Origin: Gemmatimonadota bacterium
GTDB lineage: Bacteria > JBHIER01 > G020348925
Length of the DNA stretch: 64,000 bases
Direction: 5' to 3'
Assembly (NCBI GenBank): GCA_020348925.1
Contig: CP070758.1
Span: forward strand, 4,386,548-4,450,547
The position numbers were made by a program, and so were the translations under genes. The first letter of the stretch is position 1. Every line of letters starts with the position of its first letter. Below are positions 1 through 8,575 of this stretch, in pieces. Below the pieces are notes generated by a model that worked only from the letters and a program-made list of their open reading frames with translations, had not been told where the DNA came from and did no database searches.

Positions 1-1
1 C

Positions 2-571
2 ACTCAATGTCCTCTCACATTGGATTACGGCATCATTCTCAATTTTCTGGATCAGGTGGAAATCGGGATTATCGAGGACGGTACGGCCATCGGTATGGCC
101 ATTGCCACGTGCATCAACCGGTTACGAGATTCCGATGCCAAGAGCAAAGTGGTAATCCTGCTTACGGACGGGATCAACAATCGTGGTGAGATCGACCCGA
201 TCACGGCCGCCAAGACGGCCCAGGCCATGGACGTTAAGATCTACACCATTGGGGCGGGCAAACGTGGTAATGCTCTCTATCCTGTTGATGATCCCATCTT
301 TGGCCGGCGCTACGTCCGCATGCCGGTTGAGATCGACGAGGAGACCCTCCAGGAGATCGCACGCTTGACTGATGCAAAGTACTATCGCGCCACAGACGGT
401 CAAGCTCTGGCTCAAATTTACAAGGAAATCGGTGAAATGGAAAAGACGGAGATCAAAACCAAGGAGTACGTCAGATATACGGAACTGTTCTGGTTCTTCC
501 TCCTCCCGGCCATAGCCCTCCTTGGTTGTGAGATTGTTTTAGCCAATACACGTTTTCGAAAGATCCCGTGA
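2..571 (+). CDS. batA: BatA-like VWA-domain membrane protein (5' truncated)
   Basis: This is the C-terminal part of a von Willebrand factor A protein; the start lies upstream of the window, and the frame is open from base 2. Visible are the second half of a VWA fold, with QCPLTLDYG, the MIDAS threonine in EDGTAIG and the following LLTDG, and one C-terminal membrane segment (ELFWFFLLPAIALLG) with a short basic tail. In BatA proteins the VWA domain faces the periplasm between membrane anchors and binds a divalent metal. The stop is 7 nt before the next VWA gene, so the two are clearly co-transcribed. Bat operons usually begin with a MoxR ATPase and a DUF58 protein, which would lie to the left. 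The role is envelope stress tolerance or assembly by family inference; the exact substrate is unknown. Confidence 0.9.
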   Translation, partial: TQCPLTLDYGIILNFLDQVEIGIIEDGTAIGMAIATCINRLRDSDAKSKVVILLTDGINNRGEIDPITAAKTAQAMDVKIYTIGAGKRGNALYPVDDPIFGRRYVRMPVEIDEETLQEIARLTDAKYYRATDGQALAQIYKEIGEMEKTEIKTKEYVRYTELFWFFLLPAIALLGCEIVLANTRFRKIP

Positions 572-578
572 GGTTTAG

Positions 579-1607
579 ATGCGTTTTGCTTACTCACAGT
601 ACCTGAATTTGCTGCTTCTTCTCCCAATCTTCGTGGCATTTTACATTGTCGTTTTCAAGCAGAAACGGAAAGCATTGGAGCGCTTCGGCAACCTCGATCT
701 CGTCACCAAGATGACGGCCTCGGTGAGCAGAAAAAGACAGGTGTTTAAAGTCTTTCTTATTTTAGTCAGTCTCTTCTTTCTCGTCCTGACCTTTGCCCGT
801 CCCCAGTTCGGAGAGCGCTTGCAGATCATGAAGCGCCAGGGTATCGATCTCATGATTGCCCTCGATACATCCCTCAGCATGCTGGCCGAGGACATCAAGC
901 CCAACCGGATGGAGCGGGCCAAACATGAGATCGCCAGTCTTATCGACAAGCTGCGGGGTGATCGGGTTGGGATCTTGGCCTTTGCCGGGGACGGCTTCGT
1001 CCAATGTCCGCTGACGACTGACTATGGTGCGGCGAAGATGTTTCTCGATGCCATGGACACGGATATGATTCCGGAACCCGGAACGGCCATCGGCACAGCC
1101 ATTGAAAAGGCCCTCGAGGCCTTTGTCAAGCAGGAGCGAAAGCACAAGGTTCTTCTCCTTCTCACGGACGGCGAGGATCATGTCAGCGATCCCATCGGCG
1201 CAGCCAAGAAGGCTGCGGAGCAGGGCGTCCGCATCTACCCCATAGGTCTCGGCACTCGCAAGGGGGAGCCTATTCCCATTCGGGACTCTCGAGGCAATGT
1301 GGAGGAGTACAAGCGGGATCGGAAGGGAGAGGTCGTGATGACGAAGCTGGACGAGTCGACATTACAGAAAATAGCGCTCCAGACCGATGGCAAATATTAT
1401 CGCTCCACCATGGGCGAGGGTGAGCTGGATAAAATCTACGAGGACATCTCGAAGCTCGAAAAGAAGGAGTTCGAGGCAAAGGAGTTTACTCAATATGAAG
1501 ATCGCTATCAATACTTTCTCATCTTTGCCATCGTTCTGTTGAGTTTGGAGGCTATTCTCACGGATCGGAGGAGAGTAAAAAAAGAATGGGGAGGACGGTT
1601 TGAATAG
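579..1607 (+). CDS. batB: BatB-like VWA-domain membrane protein
   Basis: A 342-aa protein with two N-terminal membrane segments (about residues 7-26 and 57-73), a VWA domain (about 88-290) and a C-terminal membrane helix (about 311-330). The MIDAS motif is complete: DTSLS at 96-100, Thr169 in EPGTAIG, and TDGED at 196-200. The ATG is preceded by GAGG. It is a paralogue of the gene upstream, which is the usual BatA/BatB arrangement. The stop overlaps the start region of the TPR gene that follows by 8 nt if that gene starts at TTG 1600. Family knowledge places it in a membrane complex with the other Bat proteins; metal-dependent ligand binding is inferred from the intact MIDAS. Confidence 0.93.
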   Translation: MRFAYSQYLNLLLLLPIFVAFYIVVFKQKRKALERFGNLDLVTKMTASVSRKRQVFKVFLILVSLFFLVLTFARPQFGERLQIMKRQGIDLMIALDTSLSMLAEDIKPNRMERAKHEIASLIDKLRGDRVGILAFAGDGFVQCPLTTDYGAAKMFLDAMDTDMIPEPGTAIGTAIEKALEAFVKQERKHKVLLLLTDGEDHVSDPIGAAKKAAEQGVRIYPIGLGTRKGEPIPIRDSRGNVEEYKRDRKGEVVMTKLDESTLQKIALQTDGKYYRSTMGEGELDKIYEDISKLEKKEFEAKEFTQYEDRYQYFLIFAIVLLSLEAILTDRRRVKKEWGGRFE

Positions 1608-2385
1608 AACCATGTTACATGTTTCGTGTTCCTCGATCGGAACACTATGTGCCCAGATCCTTTTTTTTCTGCTGATTGCCCATGGGGTTTCGGCTGATGA
1701 GGTCGTAAAGAAAAACAGGGAAGGGATCGAGTTCTTCACCCAGGAGAAATATGAAGAAGCATTGGGAGCCTATCGCGACGCTCAATTGGAAGTACCGGAA
1801 TCTCCTGAGCTCCATTTCAACATCGGCGATGTCCTGTATAAGCAGAAAAAGTACGAAGAGGCTCAAGAGGAATACTTGAAAGCACTCCTGACAGAGGATG
1901 CCCTGCTGCAATCGCAAGTCTTTTATAATATAGGCAATTGTCAATTTCGATTGAATAAGCTGGTTGAGTCCATCGATTCCTACAAGAAAACCCTCGAAAT
2001 CAATCCGGACGATATGGATGCCAAACACAATCTGGAGTTCGTCCGGAATAAGTTGAAGGAGATGGCCGAGCAACAGCAGCAACAGGCCCAGCAGCAGCAA
2101 CAACAACAGCAAGGGGATGAGCAACAGCAACAGGAGCAACAGAACCAGCAGCAGCAGCAACAGGAAGGGCAGGAGCAACAAGAACAACAGCAACAACTGG
2201 GAGAGGAGCAACAGGAGGAGGGAGAAGAACAACAGCAGCAGCAAGCCCAAAAAATTGAGGGTGAGATGACCGAGGAAGAAGCCCAGCGTATCCTGGATGC
2301 CCTCAAGGATGATGAGGAGGAGGTACAGAAAGAGATTCGGAGAAAGCAGAGCTCCGGGAAGAAACGAGTGGAGAAGGACTGGTGA
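1600..2385 (+). CDS. batC: BatC-like TPR protein with a glutamine-rich tail
   Basis: A 261-aa exported protein. It has a signal peptide (LFFLLIAHGVSA), then three TPR-like units (about residues 35-150), a Gln/Glu-rich low-complexity stretch (about 155-217) and an acidic-to-basic C-terminus. The TPR-plus-low-complexity layout and the place between BatB and BatD fit BatC. The start is uncertain: TTG 1600 has GAGG 5 nt upstream and overlaps batB, whereas ATG 1612 has poor spacing; both keep the signal peptide. The Q tract is encoded by mixed CAG/CAA codons. TPRs probably hold partners of the Bat complex in the periplasm, which is inference. Confidence 0.85.
   Translation: MNRTMLHVSCSSIGTLCAQILFFLLIAHGVSADEVVKKNREGIEFFTQEKYEEALGAYRDAQLEVPESPELHFNIGDVLYKQKKYEEAQEEYLKALLTEDALLQSQVFYNIGNCQFRLNKLVESIDSYKKTLEINPDDMDAKHNLEFVRNKLKEMAEQQQQQAQQQQQQQQGDEQQQQEQQNQQQQQQEGQEQQEQQQQLGEEQQEEGEEQQQQQAQKIEGEMTEEEAQRILDALKDDEEEVQKEIRRKQSSGKKRVEKDW
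2071..2250 (+). repeat. CAR (CAG/CAA) codon-repeat tract in batC
   Basis: About 180 bp of nearly uninterrupted CAG and CAA codons with scattered GAG/GAA, encoding the Gln/Glu-rich segment of the BatC-like protein. The repeat is imperfect, with CAG and CAA mixed, which lowers slippage compared with a pure triplet run. It explains the long Leu-rich and Cys-rich open frames on the opposite strand, which are not genes. Confidence 0.9.
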
Positions 2386-2457
2386 GTCGGTTAGACGAAT
2401 ACGTTTTTGGGGTTTTTCACTTTTCGATTATTAGATATTTTGACTCTTAAGATTCTG

Positions 2458-4281
2458 ATGAAGCGAACATTACTAACATTGTTGTCCATACACTTGTTGA
2501 CCGTATCAATCGTATTTGGAGAGGATCTCTCGCTGACGGCTTCCGTCGACAGAACGAGAGTGGGCGTTGAGGACCAGTTGATTCTGACCATTTCCGCCAG
2601 CGGAAGTGGTTTTGATCAGTTATCCGAACCTGAGCTTCCAGCAATGGATAATTTCGTAATCGTCGGCTCTCACGAATCCAGTTCCTCCCAGTTCAGCATA
2701 GTCAACGGCAAGGTTTCCTCGACGAAAACGATAGATTTTATCTATTATCTTTCACCTCGCCAGCCCGGAACATGGAAGATCGGTTCGGCAAAGCTCAAGT
2801 ACAAGGGCAAGATATACACCACCGAGAGGATTGATATCGAGGTTGTGACAGGTTCTGTCCAGCAGAGGCGCCAGACCAGGCAACAACCAACATGTCGATC
2901 ACCCCGGTCACAGCAGGGACAGAAGGTTGACATAAGTGGCAAACTCTTTGTCAAGGCAATCGTTGAAAAAGAAGAGGCCTTTGTCGGCGAACAGATCACT
3001 GTGACTTTCAATCTCTATAAGCGTATCGGACTGTCTGACGTCAGCTATCAAAGTATACCTTCCTTCACAAACTTTTGGGTGGAGAACCTCTACGATGCAA
3101 AACAGCTCAAGTTTAATGCCGAAGTCGTCCAAGGCGTTCGCTATGATGTGGCAACCTTAAAGAGATTGGCCCTGTTCCCAACCACAGATGGGACCTTCAC
3201 CGTAGAGCCTCTGTCCCTCTCGTGTGAGGTGCAGGTGCGAAGCCACGACATCTTTAACCGTTTCTTCGGTCGAGCACAACCGGTCACGATCAAGACCGAT
3301 CCCATATCCATAACAGTCCAACCTCTCCCCCCAGATCCCCCTCCCGGTTTCGCAGGGGCAGTCGGAGATTTCAACATCTCAGCTTCGGTGGACAAAATTC
3401 AGGTGAAGGCCAACCAGCCCATAACCCTGATTGTGCGGATTTCAGGTACAGGAAATATCAGGACGTTGCCCAATCCAACATTGCCTCCGTTATCGGACTT
3501 CAAAAGATTCGATTCCGAAAGTACCGAGAACACCTCATCCACCCAGAACATACTGAAGGGCTCGAAAACATTTAAATACGTTCTTATTCCGAGAGCGGAG
3601 GGCAAATACACGATCGATCCTGTTTCTCTCACCTTTTTTGATCCGAAGGCGAAGAGTTATCGATCCGTCAAAACACGTCCTCTAACAATAATAGCCACTC
3701 CCGGGGAAGCCGAAGAGGAGCCGGTCGCCTACGGTTTGTCCAGATCCGAGATTGAGGTTGTGGGAACGGACATTCGTTACATCAAACCCAACATGGCAAG
3801 TCTCGAGAATCAGGGAAGATTCCTGTATCAGAGTACGTGGTTTCAACTCATACAGCTAATGCCACTCTTTGCAATTGCCCTTGCACTCATCTACAGAAGG
3901 CACGCGGATCGCATCAACCAGGATGTCCGGTACGCTCGGTTGCGTCGGGCACATCGCAGGGCTCAGCAGCGTTTGAAGGAGGCCAGCGGTCTCATAGAGA
4001 AAGAGTCTCCGGAGGCGTTCTACGCTTGTGTGTCAAAAGCTGTGACTGATTATGTTGGCGATAAGCTCAATATCTCAGCCACAGGAACTACGACGGACCA
4101 GATTGCCGAGGAGCTGGAAAAGAAGGGTGTGTCCGAAGAGGTGAAGCAGGGGTTGATCTCATGTCTCAAAGAGTGCGATTTCTACCGGTTCGCCCCTTCG
4201 GATCGCTCGGTGAACGACATCCGCGAAGTGCTGAATTCGGCCCAAACAGTGATCAAGATGATGGAAAAAGAGAAGGTCTAA
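2458..4281 (+). CDS. batD: BatD-like oxygen-tolerance family membrane protein
   Basis: A 607-aa protein of the BatD family. It has a signal peptide (MKRTLLTLLSIHLLTVSIVFG), a large beta-rich periplasmic region with immunoglobulin-like folds (GVEDQLILTISASG and later VKANQPITLIVRISG), one membrane helix near residue 465 (LIQLMPLFAIALALIY) and a cytoplasmic helical tail of about 130 residues. ATG 2458 is chosen because it directly opens a good signal peptide; an in-frame TTG at 2407 would add 17 residues with no export logic. The stop codon overlaps the next start as TAATG, implying translational coupling. BatD proteins anchor the Bat complex in the membrane; no enzymatic motif is visible. Confidence 0.9.
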   Translation: MKRTLLTLLSIHLLTVSIVFGEDLSLTASVDRTRVGVEDQLILTISASGSGFDQLSEPELPAMDNFVIVGSHESSSSQFSIVNGKVSSTKTIDFIYYLSPRQPGTWKIGSAKLKYKGKIYTTERIDIEVVTGSVQQRRQTRQQPTCRSPRSQQGQKVDISGKLFVKAIVEKEEAFVGEQITVTFNLYKRIGLSDVSYQSIPSFTNFWVENLYDAKQLKFNAEVVQGVRYDVATLKRLALFPTTDGTFTVEPLSLSCEVQVRSHDIFNRFFGRAQPVTIKTDPISITVQPLPPDPPPGFAGAVGDFNISASVDKIQVKANQPITLIVRISGTGNIRTLPNPTLPPLSDFKRFDSESTENTSSTQNILKGSKTFKYVLIPRAEGKYTIDPVSLTFFDPKAKSYRSVKTRPLTIIATPGEAEEEPVAYGLSRSEIEVVGTDIRYIKPNMASLENQGRFLYQSTWFQLIQLMPLFAIALALIYRRHADRINQDVRYARLRRAHRRAQQRLKEASGLIEKESPEAFYACVSKAVTDYVGDKLNISATGTTTDQIAEELEKKGVSEEVKQGLISCLKECDFYRFAPSDRSVNDIREVLNSAQTVIKMMEKEKV

Positions 4282-5108
4282 TGGAGACGACGAAGACGGT
4301 GCACCTTTATTCCATACCTCTCCGAAAGAATATCGTATCTCTCCTCTTCATCAATACTCTCTTCACATTTGTAACCATCCTCATTTCCCTCAATTCCACC
4401 TATGCCGAAACGGCGGCTACCCGGTTATTCAACAAGGCCAATCAACTCTATGAGGAGGGAAAGTACGAGGAGGCTATTGTCGAATACGAGCGGATCACTG
4501 GGTCAGGCATAGAGAATGGGTATGTCTATTACAACCTCGGTAATGCTTATTTTAACAATAAGCAGTTGGGACGGGCCATTCTCTCTTTCGAGCGGGCCAG
4601 GCGGCTCCTGCCCAGGGATGAGGACATCAAAGCCAACCTGGAGCACGTCAAACTGTTGACAGTGGACAAGATTGAGACGCCCAAGCCGGGCTGGATCGCA
4701 CAACTCATCATAGGTCTTCACAATCTCTTCAGCCTCGTGGAGGTCACCGTCATCGTCTGGATTCTATACATAACTCTCTGTCTCATGATCGTCCTTTTCA
4801 TCTTGTCACAAAGCCCCAGAATGAGAAGCACACTACTTCACACAGGGGCTGTAGCTCTTGCCTTGCTTATTCTGACCGGTGGTTCTCTTTTCTTCAAGGT
4901 ACGAGCAGCCGAGTCAACGGAGATTGCGGTTGTTATGGCCCCCAAGGTTGATGCGCGGAGCGGACCTGGGGACGAGTACACCAAGATGTTTACGCTTCAT
5001 GAGGGGACCAAAGTGAAAATCCGGCAGAGCCGTGAGGGCTGGCATCTCATCAGCATCCCCGGCGGGACGGGCGGGTGGATCGAGGCGGAGACGGTTGAGA
5101 GGATTTAA
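4281..5108 (+). CDS. batE: BatE-like TPR and SH3b-domain membrane protein
   Basis: A 275-aa protein ending the Bat operon. In order: an N-terminal hydrophobic signal/anchor, a TPR pair (about residues 45-115; LFNKANQLYEEGKYEEA), two membrane helices (about 145-170 and 185-205), and a bacterial SH3-like domain at the C-terminus (VDARSGPGDEYTKMF and GWIEAETVERI). ATG 4281 shares a base with the batD stop; a longer in-frame start at 4161 would overlap batD by 120 nt and lacks support. TPR plus SH3b at the end of a batABCD cluster is the standard BatE layout. The SH3b domain suggests contact with the cell wall or another periplasmic ligand, which is inferred. Confidence 0.9.
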   Translation: METTKTVHLYSIPLRKNIVSLLFINTLFTFVTILISLNSTYAETAATRLFNKANQLYEEGKYEEAIVEYERITGSGIENGYVYYNLGNAYFNNKQLGRAILSFERARRLLPRDEDIKANLEHVKLLTVDKIETPKPGWIAQLIIGLHNLFSLVEVTVIVWILYITLCLMIVLFILSQSPRMRSTLLHTGAVALALLILTGGSLFFKVRAAESTEIAVVMAPKVDARSGPGDEYTKMFTLHEGTKVKIRQSREGWHLISIPGGTGGWIEAETVERI

Positions 5109-5190
5109 TCTTTACGGTATAATTTTGATTCTCCAGTCATCTTCGAATATTTTTTACTCATCCCTCAATACGATCCTGATATCTCATGCT

Positions 5191-5343
5191 GTCATTGCGA
5201 GCCCTGAATCGCATTTGATTCGTGTTGAATCCTGACCTCAATTATTCAGGGCGTGGCAATCTCCAATTCATAAAAATATCTTTCTCTCGCTCCCAAACTC
5301 ACATTTGGGGAACGGACGTTGACCAGGAAACTCCGTTTCCCGA
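5191..5343. repeat. Two-module palindromic intergenic repeat, copy A
   Basis: Module 1 (5191-5263) runs from GTCATTGCGAG to GTGGCAATCTC and encloses a stem of GCCCTGAAT paired with ATTCAGGGC. Module 2 (5285-5343) carries CTCCCAAACTC and GGAAACTCCGTTTCCC. Both modules recur at 10658-10820 and 12924-13083, where module 1 reads in the opposite orientation and has a different stem sequence but the same ends. This is a REP-like dispersed element filling the gap between the Bat operon and the convergent DUF819 gene; it may act as a transcript-end hairpin. No gene is visible in 5109-5385. Confidence 0.75.
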
Positions 5344-5385
5344 TATCTTTTTGTTTCTAAATTCCACAAATAATGTGATGTTGTA

Positions 5386-6570
5386 CTACCCGGCCACGAA
5401 GGCGCAGAGTTGGGCGCAGAGCAGAGCGGCGTACGTTCCGATCAACATGCCCAGGACCGCCATGAGGAGACCGACCGGAGCCAGGGCCGACTGGTAGACC
5501 GAGGCCGTAATGGGACCGGTCGACGTGCCGCCGATGTTGGCCATGGAGCCGGTGGCGAAAAAGAAGACCGGTGCACGCAGAAGCCGGGCTGCGGCCGCCA
5601 GGAACAAGGCGTGGATGACTATCCAGACGATCCCGGCGGCGAAAAAAACCGGCGCGTCGAGCACGGCCCGCATGTCGGCGCGTGCGCCAATGGAGGCCAA
5701 GACAATATAAATCCCCATATACCCCAACCGGGATGCCCCACCCTCCTCGAGCCTTCTGAAAGGAGTGAAGGAGAGCATCATACCGATGGCAGTCACCAAA
5801 ATTATGGTCCAGGTAAAGGAGCCTATGATCTGACCCATTTCCGGAAACAGATCACCCAACCACAAACACAGGCGACCGAGGCCAAAGGCCACGGCCAGTA
5901 TATAGGCCAGATCGCGGACGGTTATGGGACGGCTGTGCTCCTTGCGGATGGTATCCAACCGGGTGTTAAGAGCATCTATGAAGGATCGATCGGAGGAGAG
6001 ACGGCGGTCGATGGCATCCTGAAAGGTCGAGAGGTAAATCAGGAATCCGAACCAGGCGTAGCCGACCACTGTATCGACGACGATGAGGGGGGCCAGAAGG
6101 TCCGGCGGCGTCCCGATCCCCTCGGCCACGGCCATCATGTTGACGCTGCCGCCTATCCAGCTTCCGGCTAAGGCTCCCAGGCCTTTCCACGCCCCTTCGG
6201 GAAGCCACCTCTGGAACAACCACAGGGTGACCGGCCCGCCGATGATGATTCCGACGCTGCCTGCCAACATCATCGTGATCGCTTTTCCCCCCAACCTCAG
6301 GATCGCCGGAATATCTGTGACCATGATAAGCAGCAACAAGCTGGCCGGTAAAAGATTGTGCGTGATCCAGGTGTAAGCCGGGGACGAGCTGGGAAGGATG
6401 CCTGCGGTGGAGCAGATCATGGGCAGGAAGTAGGCCCAGGATATGGGCGGAATGTAGCGGAACACTCCGGCCAGGCGTCGGAGCCCGGCGAGGAAGAAGA
6501 TCAGACCGATAAGTACGACGAGGGCGGTTGCAACTCCAGTCGGGTCGTCCAGGAACCGCAATTGAGACAT
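5386..6570 (-). CDS. DUF819 family integral membrane protein
   Basis: A 394-aa polytopic membrane protein with ten or more hydrophobic helices, including the motifs GSWIGGSVNMMAVAE and GSMANIGGTSTGPITASVYQ that mark the DUF819 (YjcL-like) family. The start at 6570 is preceded by GAAAGG at good spacing; the longer frame would begin at a TTG inside that ribosome site. The duplicated Gly-rich GGS/GGT motifs resemble the core of anion:sodium transporters, so a transport role is likely, but the substrate is not known for the family. It stands alone, convergent with the Bat operon, and its 5' side abuts a MITE-like repeat. Many antisense frames over this GC-rich gene are shadows. Confidence 0.88.
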   Translation of the reverse strand: MSQLRFLDDPTGVATALVVLIGLIFFLAGLRRLAGVFRYIPPISWAYFLPMICSTAGILPSSSPAYTWITHNLLPASLLLLIMVTDIPAILRLGGKAITMMLAGSVGIIIGGPVTLWLFQRWLPEGAWKGLGALAGSWIGGSVNMMAVAEGIGTPPDLLAPLIVVDTVVGYAWFGFLIYLSTFQDAIDRRLSSDRSFIDALNTRLDTIRKEHSRPITVRDLAYILAVAFGLGRLCLWLGDLFPEMGQIIGSFTWTIILVTAIGMMLSFTPFRRLEEGGASRLGYMGIYIVLASIGARADMRAVLDAPVFFAAGIVWIVIHALFLAAAARLLRAPVFFFATGSMANIGGTSTGPITASVYQSALAPVGLLMAVLGMLIGTYAALLCAQLCAFVAG

Positions 6571-6593
6571 CGGGTAACCTTTCAAAGAAAGCT

Positions 6594-6696
6594 ACACACA
6601 AGGGGACACCTTACCAATTTCATTTCAACTTCCATGAATCAAAACTAACCGAACACATTCACAGAGCCAAGAAATAAATATGGTATCCCTGTGTTT
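6594..6696. mobile_element. MITE-like element, copy 1
   Basis: About 100 bp bounded by imperfect inverted ends: AAGGGGACACCTTACCAATTT on the left and, reverse-complemented, ACAGGGATACCATATTTATTT on the right. The interior (TCAAAACTAACC, CAGAGCCAAGAAATAA) is nearly the same as in copy 2 at 8239-8337. The end sequence, of the type GGGGACACCATACTTATTT, recalls palindromes mobilised by REP-associated IS200-like transposases; that link is recalled family knowledge, not shown here. It lies between the DUF819 and serine-hydrolase genes, both on the - strand. Confidence 0.65.
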
Positions 6697-6706
6697 TCAG
6701 TATTAT

Positions 6707-8194
6707 TTAATTTCTACGGGTTGATCCCAAGCTTGACGTACTGGTTCGTTCGCCCGAGATCCTCCAGGCAGGGCTTGCATTCAGGGTGATTCCTATGGGA
6801 CGGGCCCGATCGTCCAATTCGAACAAAACCGGAATCTCCATGTCCTCCACGAGAAACTCCGTCGGTGAACGAGGGATGAGATAGAACTTTTGACCGAGGT
6901 TGTCGATCATGAGTAGTCGGCGTCGGTCCACCTCGATCCGCACCCTCTGTCCGATCATGTCTCCGATGACATAGGGAATGGTGCTCGCGAAGATCTCTTC
7001 GTTGTCGAATCGGAACGATTCTTCATAATCCTCGAAGCTAATGGGAAAGTCCGGCTCAGCCATAGGCCTGTCCGGTTGAATCTGAAGGGGAACGAGGTGG
7101 GGCTGTGGACTGGGCGGTGAGTCTTTCGCCTCCAGGATCGCGTCGATGAGTTGGAGAAGCCTGGTCCTGTCCGTACCCTCTCCCAGGTAGGTATTGGACC
7201 GGTTCACGAAAACCATGTTCTCTTTAGGCAGGACAGCGATCATGTGTCCGCCGTAGCCCAGAGCTGAGTACATGCCGAACTTTCTGTCCCTCTCGTCGAC
7301 GTTCACCCACCACATGTAGCCGTAGCCCTCTCCTTCCCTCTGGGGCACCTTCGAGTATGCGCGCCGGCTCGCGCCCACCCATTTTTCCGGGATAATAGAC
7401 AGGTTCTTCCATCTTCCGTTTCGAAGAAAGAGCAGTCCGAAACGGGCCATATCGCGGGCCGACATCCGGAAAGGATAGGCCGGAAGGATGGAGAGCTGTT
7501 TTTCCAGATGGTAGTACGTGTCCATGAGCCGGAAATCTTCCATCCTTAGTGGATCGGCTATGCGCCTTTTAAACTCCGCAAACATACCCGCTCTGGTTTC
7601 CTGTTCGAAGATCGTGCAGAGCGTATTGAAATCCCAGTTGTTGTAGTACCAGAATTCGCCCGGTTTCTTGCTGCCCCGCTCAGGTCGCTGCTCTTTCATC
7701 TTGGGTGTTTCATAGGCTGCGGCGTGGTAGACCCCGGATCGCGACTGAAGCAGGTCGATGATACGGGCCTGCTTTTCATCTTTCGTCAGGGGTGGTTCGT
7801 CGTCGATGTTCAGCTCCTCGAGGGTTTTTTCAAGATCGATCCGCCCCTCGTTAACGTGTATGCCGATGAGGGCGCTGAGAAAGCTCTTGCGGACCGAGTG
7901 GCACATGTAGCGCCTTGAGATGTCGCCCCAGGCGACGAGGACGGCACCGTCGTACACGACGAGGAACGCGTCGGAGTCGCTCTCGTCGTAAAGCTCCTTC
8001 GCCTTAGAGAGCTTAAACGAGGACCATCCGGCCTCTTCCGCCGTGGTGTACATCCCCCATGTGGTGCCGGGGAATCGCGCCTCTTTGCTTGTCCGGACGA
8101 CGCACGAGACCAGTATCGAGAAAGCGAGTGTGATGAGAAGGCTGATGTAGTATAGTCGGCGAAGGGGCGTTTCTCTGTTTTGGGACTTCTTCAT
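6707..8194 (-). CDS. Serine hydrolase lipoprotein of the beta-lactamase/class C fold
   Basis: A 495-aa protein of the beta-lactamase-related (class C, PF00144) group. A lipoprotein signal ends in LVSC with the lipidated Cys at 31. The active-site SxxK is SVRK at 100-103 (CHSVRKSFLSAL), and the second motif YxN is Y184-N-N186 within WYYNNWDFN. A C-terminal region of about 140 residues follows the catalytic fold, with the beta-rich features usual in secreted esterase/peptidase members. It probably sits in the periplasm or on the surface, cleaving an ester or D-amino-acid amide; beta-lactam hydrolysis is not implied. Its stop lies only about 10 bp from the MITE copy 1 boundary. No operon partner is evident. 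Confidence 0.88.
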   Translation of the reverse strand: MKKSQNRETPLRRLYYISLLITLAFSILVSCVVRTSKEARFPGTTWGMYTTAEEAGWSSFKLSKAKELYDESDSDAFLVVYDGAVLVAWGDISRRYMCHSVRKSFLSALIGIHVNEGRIDLEKTLEELNIDDEPPLTKDEKQARIIDLLQSRSGVYHAAAYETPKMKEQRPERGSKKPGEFWYYNNWDFNTLCTIFEQETRAGMFAEFKRRIADPLRMEDFRLMDTYYHLEKQLSILPAYPFRMSARDMARFGLLFLRNGRWKNLSIIPEKWVGASRRAYSKVPQREGEGYGYMWWVNVDERDRKFGMYSALGYGGHMIAVLPKENMVFVNRSNTYLGEGTDRTRLLQLIDAILEAKDSPPSPQPHLVPLQIQPDRPMAEPDFPISFEDYEESFRFDNEEIFASTIPYVIGDMIGQRVRIEVDRRRLLMIDNLGQKFYLIPRSPTEFLVEDMEIPVLFELDDRARPIGITLNASPAWRISGERTSTSSLGSTRRN

Positions 8195-8238
8195 GTATAC
8201 CTCTTCGAAGACAAAATGAGAGTTATTGCCTCACACTA

Positions 8239-8337
8239 TGAAATATAAAGACACCTCTTTTTCCATCTTCCAAGAGTCAAAACTAACCCAACAACTTCTC
8301 AGAGCCAAGAAATAAGTATGGTATCCCCATATTTTCA
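8239..8337. mobile_element. MITE-like element, copy 2
   Basis: About 99 bp with inverted ends TGAAATATAAAGACACC and, reverse-complemented, TGAAAATATGGGGATACC. Its interior (GTCAAAACTAACCCAAC, CAGAGCCAAGAAATAAG) matches copy 1 closely in the same orientation. Its right part overlaps and encodes the C-terminal 17 residues and stop codon of the small gene at 8283-8531, so this insertion probably replaced the original 3' end of that gene. Confidence 0.65.
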
Positions 8338-8531
8338 ATAAGCTCACAGATGCTTCTCCCCTTACAAATGATATTAGCCCCTAAACCATGCTCAGGGCAA
8401 CGAAGTGCCTCCAGTTTCATTATTTTTTTCTTTATATCATCTGCTATATTTTCTTTTAATATTTGTGCCGATGAATCGGTAGTGTAAATTAAAGTTCGCA
8501 ATTTTAGTTCTTTGAAAAGAGCAAAGGCCAT
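8283..8531 (-). CDS. Hypothetical 82-aa protein with a MITE-derived C-terminus
   Basis: Not recognised. The ATG at 8531 has AGGAG six bases upstream, which argues for translation. The first 65 residues are soluble and mixed alpha/beta (MAFALFKELKLRTLIYTT), with two cysteines in RCPEHG and IICKG. The last 17 residues (ENMGIPYLFLGSEKLLG) are encoded by the end of MITE copy 2, so the original C-terminus is probably lost. It is divergent from the IS256 remnant, with only about 45 bp between start codons. It could be a broken gene rather than a working one. Confidence 0.5.
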   Translation of the reverse strand: MAFALFKELKLRTLIYTTDSSAQILKENIADDIKKKIMKLEALRCPEHGLGANIICKGRSICELIENMGIPYLFLGSEKLLG

Positions 8532-8575
8532 CGTAAACTCCTATGGTTAAGCAAAACCTTGAAAGGAGGTTACTA

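Noticed and set aside
1645-2306. Long Leu-rich and Cys-rich open frames on the - strand
   Set aside because: They are the antisense reading of the CAG/CAA repeat in batC and have no start context.
5410-6171. 253-aa + strand frame opposite the DUF819 gene
   Set aside because: Polar, Gly/Asp-rich composition without domains; it is a GC-skew shadow of the - strand membrane protein.
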